Positions 6,439 to 11,068 of a stretch of DNA of 11,068 bases are shown here, piece after piece. The DNA is from Methanosarcina sp. UBA402 (lineage in GTDB: Archaea; Halobacteriota; Methanosarcinia; Methanosarcinales; Methanosarcinaceae). Location: contig DADO01000091.1 in NCBI GenBank assembly GCA_002509325.1, positions 2,852-13,919 of the forward strand, read 5' to 3'. The number at the start of each line of letters is the position of its first letter. Position 1 is the first letter of the stretch. The notes below the pieces were generated by a model. That model was not told where the DNA came from. It did not search any database and worked only from the letters and a program-made list of their open reading frames with translations. Both the position numbers and the translations under genes were made by a program.

Positions 6439-7203
6439 TCACAATACCGGAAATATGTATTGGCTTCCATTGTTTCTGAATATCTCGACGCCGACACCGT
6501 AGACTTCCATAATGCTCTCCCGAGAGAGTACCTCCTCAACGTGCCCATACCTGAGAATTCTACCATTTTTCATCAGCAAAACCCTGTCCGAGAAAAGGGA
6601 TGCCAGATTTGGATCATGCTCGGTCATCACCACCGCAATTCCCCGTTCCACAACCCCTTTCAACACCTTCAAGACCAGAATCCTATTTTTTATATCAAGG
6701 TTTGAGGTCGGTTCGTCCAGAAGCAGGACACGCGACTGCTGGATCAGAGCGCGTGCTAGGAGAACAAGCCTCAGCTCCCCGCCACTTAGGTGAGTATAGG
6801 ACTTCTCCGCCAGGTGCCCTATGCCCACCTGCTCCAGTATCTGAAGGCCAAGTTCATAATCTCTCTTTTGCGGCATTGAGAGTCTGAGATAAGGTGTCCT
6901 GCCACTGACAACGACATCAAGAACCCTGTACGCGAATGCAGGTGTATGCATTTGTGGAACGTACCCTACCATTTTTGCCAGTTCATTGCTGGTAATCTCC
7001 GAGATGTCGATCCCGTTCACCCGAATGCTCCCCACAGGCTGCAGAAGCAGGTTGATGCATTTGAGGAGCGTTGTTTTCCCACTGCCGTTGGGCCCGAGAA
7101 TGGTCACCAGTTGGCCTGACTGAACATCAAATGTCACCTCGTGCAGTATTTCCCGTTCATTATAACTGAAACAGAGATCTGCTACCTCAATTCCTCCATT
7201 CAT
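6439..7203 (-). CDS. ABC importer ATP-binding subunit (FecE/FepC/BtuD type)
   Basis: A 254-residue ATPase of the family that powers uptake of iron chelates, haem or cobalamin. Walker A is GPNGSGKTT (37-45), the Q-loop is Q84 in YVPQ, the signature is LSGGE (139-143), Walker B is VLLLDEPTSNLD with D163 and E164, and the switch is H196 in MTEHD. All are intact and the length is normal. The ATG at 7203 is preceded by GAGGAGGAG at 5 bases, and the first 17 bases overlap the end of the permease gene, so translation is coupled. It is the last intact gene of the operon. A decayed region begins within about 25 bases of its stop, and I see no clear terminator there. The partner permease and lipoprotein are the two genes before it. 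The substrate class within this family cannot be told from the ATPase. Confidence 0.95.
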   Translation of the reverse strand: MNGGIEVADLCFSYNEREILHEVTFDVQSGQLVTILGPNGSGKTTLLKCINLLLQPVGSIRVNGIDISEITSNELAKMVGYVPQMHTPAFAYRVLDVVVSGRTPYLRLSMPQKRDYELGLQILEQVGIGHLAEKSYTHLSGGELRLVLLARALIQQSRVLLLDEPTSNLDIKNRILVLKVLKGVVERGIAVVMTEHDPNLASLFSDRVLLMKNGRILRYGHVEEVLSRESIMEVYGVGVEIFRNNGSQYIFPVL

Positions 7204-8206
7204 GCATGCTCCTCCTCATCAGATACAAAAACAACGGTGCGCCAATTACCGTTGTGATGATGCCTACCGGGATCTCGAACTTCCAAATGGTGCGTGAGAT
7301 CAGGTCGGCAATAAGCATGAAAGATGCACCGACGGATATCGATGCTGGCAGGAGATATATGGGGTCTGATCCCACAATGAAACGTGTGATGTGCGGCGAT
7401 ATCAGGCAGACCCACCCGATGATCCCGGTGACCGAAATGATAGATGCTGTTGCGACAGATGCAAGAATGACGATGAGTAGCCGCTCTCTCTCGACATTAA
7501 TACCAAGCGATCTGGCTTCTTCATCGCCCATTGAAAGTGTAAAGATCCTCCACCGCAAGATGAGCAGACCGACGATGCCCAGAAGCGCAAGCGGGACGGA
7601 AACTGCTACATCCCCCCAGGTGATAACATTAAGCCTTCCGATGGTCCATGCAACAATGGTCTGCGTCTTTTCAGGATCTACGAGGATCTGGATCAACGAC
7701 AACAAACCGGAAAAAAGGGCTGAAACGATAACTCCTCCCAATACAAGTGATATCGGTGATAATTGCCCTCGAAACCTCGAAACCAACAGGGTCAGGAATA
7801 TCCCAATAAGCCCAAATATGATAGCGGATGGCTGAACCAGAAAGAAGAATCCCTGTCCAAAGAGAGCGATCGCCAGCGCTGCTCCGAAGGCTGAACCTGA
7901 TGAGATTCCAAGGATATATGGACTTACCAGAGGGTTTCTCAACGTTGTCTGGAGAGCCGCTCCGCATATCCCCATACATGCCCCGAAGACTGCCGCCTCA
8001 ATTGCCCGAGGCAACCTTGCATTAAAAAATATAGTATATTCAAAGGGCTCGGGAAATGAGAAACTCAAAATATGCTCCAGGGGGATGTAATATTTTCCGA
8101 CGCACAGGTAGGCGAAAAAAATAATGAGAGGAATCAGTATCAGGGCAGCCTTAAACTTTTGATAACCCAAGTTCATCTTCAAGGGCTGAATATACACCGT
8201 CGACAC
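7187..8206 (-). CDS. ABC importer permease (FecCD/BtuC family)
   Basis: A 339-residue membrane permease with about ten hydrophobic segments, the FecCD/BtuC type that dimerises and passes iron chelates, haem or cobalamin. Characteristic features are ARLPRAIEAAVFGACMGICG followed by LQTTLRNPLVSPYILGISSG near residues 64-103, the GDEEARSLGI segment that contacts the ATPase, and the GIIGWVCLISPHITRFIVG block near the end. The start is a GTG at 8206: GAGGTGAT stands 5 bases before it, whereas Met11 (ATG at 8176) has no well-spaced site. The gene overlaps the end of the binding-protein gene by 56 bases and the ATPase gene by 17, so the three subunits are made together. The protein is complete, with no sign of damage. 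Confidence 0.95.
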   Translation of the reverse strand: MSTVYIQPLKMNLGYQKFKAALILIPLIIFFAYLCVGKYYIPLEHILSFSFPEPFEYTIFFNARLPRAIEAAVFGACMGICGAALQTTLRNPLVSPYILGISSGSAFGAALAIALFGQGFFFLVQPSAIIFGLIGIFLTLLVSRFRGQLSPISLVLGGVIVSALFSGLLSLIQILVDPEKTQTIVAWTIGRLNVITWGDVAVSVPLALLGIVGLLILRWRIFTLSMGDEEARSLGINVERERLLIVILASVATASIISVTGIIGWVCLISPHITRFIVGSDPIYLLPASISVGASFMLIADLISRTIWKFEIPVGIITTVIGAPLFLYLMRRSMHEWRN

Positions 8207-9221
8207 CGTAGATCACCTCAAATACATCGTTTGCATCTTGTTCGAAATCGAAATCGAATTTATCAGGATGGAGAATCTTTGCCATGTGCAGAGTCTGAAC
8301 GACAAGGAGCGCTGGATCATATCCGACGTAACCGATGAAGACTTTACCCACCTTCTTCTCTTTTATCGCCTTCAACTCTTGCCAGTCGGTATTTGCCATC
8401 AGTTCCTCGGGTGAAAGCTGCCCCATCCCGTGGATCAGAATATAGTCCGGGCTCCACTGCGCTAACTGTTCTAGGCTCACCGTCCTCCAGGGACTGCCAC
8501 CAGGAGAGGCACCAACGCCCGCAGCAGCATTTTTGCCGCCTGCGTACTGCAGCGTGGACGGATGAATGGACGGCATGACGGTGAGGGGATCCTTTGTGTG
8601 AGGCTGGTTGACGATCAGAACAACAGGTTTCTCCGCATCAGGAATTTCCGAAGAGACGGCAATGATCTGTTTGAATTTGCTGTCAACATAATGTTCAATA
8701 TCTTTTGCTTGCTGCTCTTTACCCATTGTTTTTCCGATGACGTCTATCGTCAGCAGGAAGTCGTCATAATCGTGGACCGTTGCGTAGATGCAGACGGTTG
8801 GAATTCCCATTTCGTTCTGGATCTTGTCTGCAATATCAATATTATTACCGCGGATGAAGACCACATCCGGATCCGCCTCGGCGATCTTTTCAATGGACAG
8901 CGTTCCCTGGAAGGGGTTCCCCAGATCGGAAACCGACGTCACTTCCGGGTAGATCTTCTTGATTATCGGGCAGAGCTTTGAGTAGCCGTCGACACCCACG
9001 ATTTTCTCCTTATCTCCAAGAGCCACCAGTATACGCGTGCTATCCGGGCCGAGACTCACAACCTTGTCAATTGTAGTTGGGACCTGAACCTCCCTGCCTA
9101 CTGCATCAACAATACTTACCGTCTCCTGCTGTTCATCTCCAGTAGATGGAGCGCTCATGCAGCCCGATGAAAGGAGCAGGGCGGTGAGCAACAAAGTGAC
9201 TGTGACCAGACTGCGACTCAT
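8151..9221 (-). CDS. ABC importer substrate-binding lipoprotein (Peripla_BP_2)
   Basis: A 356-residue extracytoplasmic binding protein of the iron chelate/haem/cobalamin class. It starts with a lipoprotein signal, MSRSLVTVTLLLTALL then LSSGCMS, with Cys21 as the lipid anchor, followed by a Ser/Gly/Gln-rich tether. The Peripla_BP_2 fold begins at DAVGREVQVPTTIDKVVSL and continues through ADPDVVFIRGN and SPDYILIHG. The C-terminus carries an acidic, aromatic stretch (FDFDFEQDANDVFEVIYG). The ATG at 9221 has GAGGGGGAA about 6 bases before it and shares an ATGA overlap with the stop of the split-barrel gene, which ties the importer to the small enzyme-like genes. The protein would sit on the outer face of the membrane and pass its ligand to the permease encoded next. 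Which ligand it binds cannot be told by eye. Confidence 0.94.
   Translation of the reverse strand: MSRSLVTVTLLLTALLLSSGCMSAPSTGDEQQETVSIVDAVGREVQVPTTIDKVVSLGPDSTRILVALGDKEKIVGVDGYSKLCPIIKKIYPEVTSVSDLGNPFQGTLSIEKIAEADPDVVFIRGNNIDIADKIQNEMGIPTVCIYATVHDYDDFLLTIDVIGKTMGKEQQAKDIEHYVDSKFKQIIAVSSEIPDAEKPVVLIVNQPHTKDPLTVMPSIHPSTLQYAGGKNAAAGVGASPGGSPWRTVSLEQLAQWSPDYILIHGMGQLSPEELMANTDWQELKAIKEKKVGKVFIGYVGYDPALLVVQTLHMAKILHPDKFDFDFEQDANDVFEVIYGVDGVYSALEDELGLSKV
8211..8219 (-). promoter_or_regulatory. ribosome binding site fixing the permease GTG start
   Basis: The minus strand reads GAGGTGATC, 4 bases before the GTG at 8206, inside the 3' end of the binding-protein gene. It supports the GTG over the downstream ATG and implies translational coupling across the 56-base overlap. 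Confidence 0.7.
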
Positions 9222-9637
9222 GATCTGTTCCCCCTCATGTTTGAGTAAATCTCCTCGATATCAATGACGAGAACGCCTTTCGGACGGATATCCTCGGAGA
9301 AATGTGGTTTTTTGCCCTCAATTTTCATTTTCTCAGTCTTTTTCCGCGTCATCTCCAGACCTAAATCGAAAAATTTCTCCGAAGTAACGACTGATCCCTT
9401 CCCTTTGACCTGGAACGATTTCTTTCTGAAAAGGTCGGTCGCAGCAACAGCGATCTGATCATTCGTTTCAATGTTTTTCCGCGTTTTATTGAAATATACA
9501 TCTACGATGACCAACTTGCCGTCTAATGATGAGACAAGCCCTACAGGAACGACATTCGGCCTGCAGTCTCTCGAAGATGTTGCCAGATAGCAGATATTCT
9601 CCCTGAAAACATCCAGATGCTCCTCTTCCAGAATCAT
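9218..9637 (-). CDS. PNPOx-like FMN-binding split-barrel protein
   Basis: A 139-residue member of the pyridoxamine 5'-phosphate oxidase-like split-barrel superfamily. The pattern seen is an N-terminal helix, the strand ICYLATSSRDCRPNVVPVG, the strand LVIVDVYFNKTRKNIETND, then QIAVAATD and FQVKGKGSVVT, and a C-terminal KGVLVIDIEEIYS strand. Members bind FMN, F420 or haem and act as small oxidoreductases or ligand-binding proteins; which applies here is unknown. It is probably cytoplasmic, as it has no signal. Its ATG at 9637 overlaps the cupin stop by ATGA, and its stop overlaps the lipoprotein start in the same way. Its place between a cupin, a methyltransferase and a metal-chelate importer suggests a redox or binding step on the imported compound; that is inference. 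Confidence 0.85.
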   Translation of the reverse strand: MILEEEHLDVFRENICYLATSSRDCRPNVVPVGLVSSLDGKLVIVDVYFNKTRKNIETNDQIAVAATDLFRKKSFQVKGKGSVVTSEKFFDLGLEMTRKKTEKMKIEGKKPHFSEDIRPKGVLVIDIEEIYSNMRGNRS

Positions 9638-9987
9638 TTTTTGAAGCTCTCCAGTCTTTTGTGCAGTTCTTCGATCGTTTTGTAGCCTGATGGAGATGAG
9701 ATCAGGAGCGCCTCGGCTTCGGCCTCGCTCTCAAGGCCTACTATATAGTCTGCAGGAATGTGGGCCATATCACCTTCCTGCAGAATAACCGGATTTTCTG
9801 CGTTGAACTTGACTGTACCCTTCAGTAGTACGATATTTCCCGGATTTGGATGGGAATGAGGACGGTCTTTCAGGCCTGCCGGAATCTTCAGATGGATAAC
9901 CTTCAACTCTTCGGATACGAAGAGCGGTTTCATAATCCCTTCAGATGTTGAAAATTCCTTTAATTCATTAAACCGTGAAATAATCAT
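9634..9987 (-). CDS. small cupin-fold protein with reduced metal site
   Basis: A 117-residue single-domain cupin. Motif 1 is recognisable as G38 followed by PHSH (H44, H46) and NPGNIVLLKG, but the Glu expected after HxH is absent (N51 or nearby). Motif 2 is GDMAHIPADYIVGLE (72-86), where the usual second-site His is replaced by Val83. Only two of the four classical metal ligands are therefore present, so it may bind metal weakly, use other residues, or bind a ligand without metal. It has no signal peptide. The ATG at 9987 has AAGGTGA close before it and overlaps the methyltransferase stop as ATGA, and its own stop overlaps the next start in the same way. Small cupins of this sort can be isomerases, dioxygenases or binding proteins; none can be chosen here. 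Confidence 0.85.
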   Translation of the reverse strand: MIISRFNELKEFSTSEGIMKPLFVSEELKVIHLKIPAGLKDRPHSHPNPGNIVLLKGTVKFNAENPVILQEGDMAHIPADYIVGLESEAEAEALLISSPSGYKTIEELHKRLESFKK

Positions 9988-11015
9988 AACTTCACCTTCC
10001 TTGCAATGATCATACGTGATGGATGGAACCGGTGGTTGAAGTTGTGCACTTCCTCAACCGAAAAACCATGGGATTCCAGGATTTTTGAGAAACCTTCTGT
10101 TGAATAAAGACGATCCGCATCATCTGTAAGCGAGAACATCAGATCAAAATATACTGCGGTGATGTCCTGTGAAAGATCGTCGATGTGCCAGTGTTTGGAG
10201 ATAAATAATCCGTTGTCTTTCAGGCTTGAGTGTATCCTGTCCAAGATGAAGCCCAGCGATTCTCTAGGTCTATATAGGATATCGGATGCAAAGATTATGT
10301 CATACCCTTCACCGAGATCATCCTGCGTGAAGTCTCCGGGAATCGCCGTTACCCGGTCGGCCCGGTATGCTGAAATATTCTGACGCGTCACGTTTTCCAC
10401 AACAGGGGGTAGATCGAAGACACGAACATCGAGGGAGGGATTAAGCTGTGCAAAAGCAATGGAATAGAGGGCATGCCCTCCACCCAGGTCAAGCAATGTC
10501 CGTGCATTTATGAATTCCTGGCATCCACATAAGATCTCTATGGTCTTCTGCAGGCCTCCTCTCGCTGCACCCTGTGCCATCGCATGAACAAAATTGGCGT
10601 CGAATACACTATTGGAGTCTCTTCCAAAATCAACAGGCCCATTTTGCAGGGCTTCTATTATCCTCCCCCATCTCTCAATTCTGGTCTTCCTTAGCAATCC
10701 TATGAGGTCGCCCTGATAATAGGGCGAGCTTCTCAGGAGAAACGTTTTCGAGAGATCTGAGAGAGAGTATCTTCCGTCCTTATGTAGCAGGAAGCCAGAA
10801 CTTGCAAGTGCATTGCAGCACTTCTCCGTGATAACATTATTTAATCCAAGTTCATCCGCAAGTTCCTCTGCATCCCTTGGAATTTCAAGTGCATCGAAGA
10901 ATCCCAGCTGGAGCGCGGATGTCAACAACTGGAACGCCTCAACAGATTGAGCCAATTCGTGCAGTTTTCCGGCATCAACAGGAGGCATCTGAGAGAGATC
11001 ACAAAGTGTTACCAT
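9984..11015 (-). CDS. SAM-dependent O-methyltransferase-like protein (Methyltransf_2 family)
   Basis: A 343-residue methyltransferase with the layout of the plant caffeate / bacterial CrtF-BchU-type family. The N-terminal dimerisation winged helix spans about residues 20-95 (ALQLGFFDAL through DGRYSLSDLS). The C-terminal Rossmann domain has SAM motif I LLDLGGGHALYS (174-185), an acidic residue binding the SAM ribose in VFDLPPVV (D201), GDFTQDDL at 227-234 and a late IFASDILYRP strand. Length is normal. The classical catalytic base His of plant enzymes is not obvious, although HWH lies at 275-277. Annotation pipelines often call archaeal members hydroxyneurosporene or acetylserotonin methyltransferases, but no such substrate is implied. 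The ATG at 11015 has GGTGA 7 bases before it. The gene directly follows a probable upstream gene and overlaps the cupin by ATGA. Methylation of a cofactor or chelator handled by the importer is a reasonable guess. Confidence 0.9.
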   Translation of the reverse strand: MVTLCDLSQMPPVDAGKLHELAQSVEAFQLLTSALQLGFFDALEIPRDAEELADELGLNNVITEKCCNALASSGFLLHKDGRYSLSDLSKTFLLRSSPYYQGDLIGLLRKTRIERWGRIIEALQNGPVDFGRDSNSVFDANFVHAMAQGAARGGLQKTIEILCGCQEFINARTLLDLGGGHALYSIAFAQLNPSLDVRVFDLPPVVENVTRQNISAYRADRVTAIPGDFTQDDLGEGYDIIFASDILYRPRESLGFILDRIHSSLKDNGLFISKHWHIDDLSQDITAVYFDLMFSLTDDADRLYSTEGFSKILESHGFSVEEVHNFNHRFHPSRMIIARKVKL

Positions 11016-11068
11016 TTATATTTCACCGGCAACGAGTATGATTGGAGGCAATTTATCACGATTCTTCA
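11016..11068 (-). CDS. C-terminal end of a probable upstream gene (partial)
   Basis: From the right edge one minus-strand frame is open for 17 codons, ends with TAA at 11018-11016, and reads KNRDKLPPIILVAGEI. The stop lies directly against the methyltransferase ATG, and the GGTGA ribosome binding site of that gene falls in its last codons. This fits the packed spacing of the rest of the operon, so the true promoter is probably outside the window. Seventeen codons are too few to name a family, and the open frame could be chance. Confidence 0.45.
   Translation of the reverse strand, partial: KNRDKLPPIILVAGEI

Noticed and set aside
6342..6566. A small minus-strand frame overlapping the 3' end of the ABC ATPase gene
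   Set aside because: It overlaps the ATPase coding sequence out of frame and resembles nothing known.
7206..7835. A 209-codon plus-strand open frame opposite the permease
   Set aside because: It mirrors the FecCD coding frame, has no ribosome binding site or recognisable domain, and the permease on the other strand is certain.

Overview
The window looks like a chromosomal piece of a Methanosarcina-like methanogenic archaeon. The reasons are the type of sensor kinase (very long, cytoplasmic, many PAS domains, HisKA_2 ending), strong GGTGA/GGAGG ribosome binding sites, AT-rich TATA-like elements and moderate GC. This assignment is inferred from style and protein families, not from a marker gene. 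Every gene I can support is on the minus strand, so transcription runs from high to low coordinates.

Right part (about 11068 to 6439): a tightly packed operon. A probable upstream gene ends at 11016. Then come a SAM-dependent O-methyltransferase-like protein, a small cupin, a flavin-type split-barrel (PNPOx-like) protein, and a complete FecBCD/BtuFCD-type ABC importer (lipoprotein, permease, ATPase). Three successive junctions are 4-base ATGA overlaps, and the transporter genes overlap by 56 and 17 bases. The three small enzyme-like genes are therefore translationally chained to an importer for an iron chelate, cobalamin, haem or similar ligand. The most economical reading is one system that takes up a metal complex or cofactor and modifies or handles it. 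The substrate cannot be read from the sequence.

Middle part (about 6415 to 5400): no intact gene. It is the wreck of two genes joined head to tail. One is an AlbA_2/HATPase_c_4 (RecG-like) regulator without its N-terminus. The other is a BrxL-like Lon-related protease of BREX phage-defence systems, missing its N-terminal part and a central block. Frameshifts, a TAG and a TGA interrupt both. The join falls in a short stretch (FFDR) that both families could share. This looks like the scar of a lost BREX defence locus.

Left part (5399 to 126): an AT-rich control region holds a near-palindrome followed by a T8 run, an inverted repeat and TATA-like boxes. It is followed by a 1463-residue multi-PAS/GAF histidine kinase and a single-domain response regulator that form a two-component pair. 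The kinase contains a tandem PAS array with an exact 129-residue (387 bp) period. The last 125 bases hold a 16-bp tandem repeat and an open frame running off the left edge.
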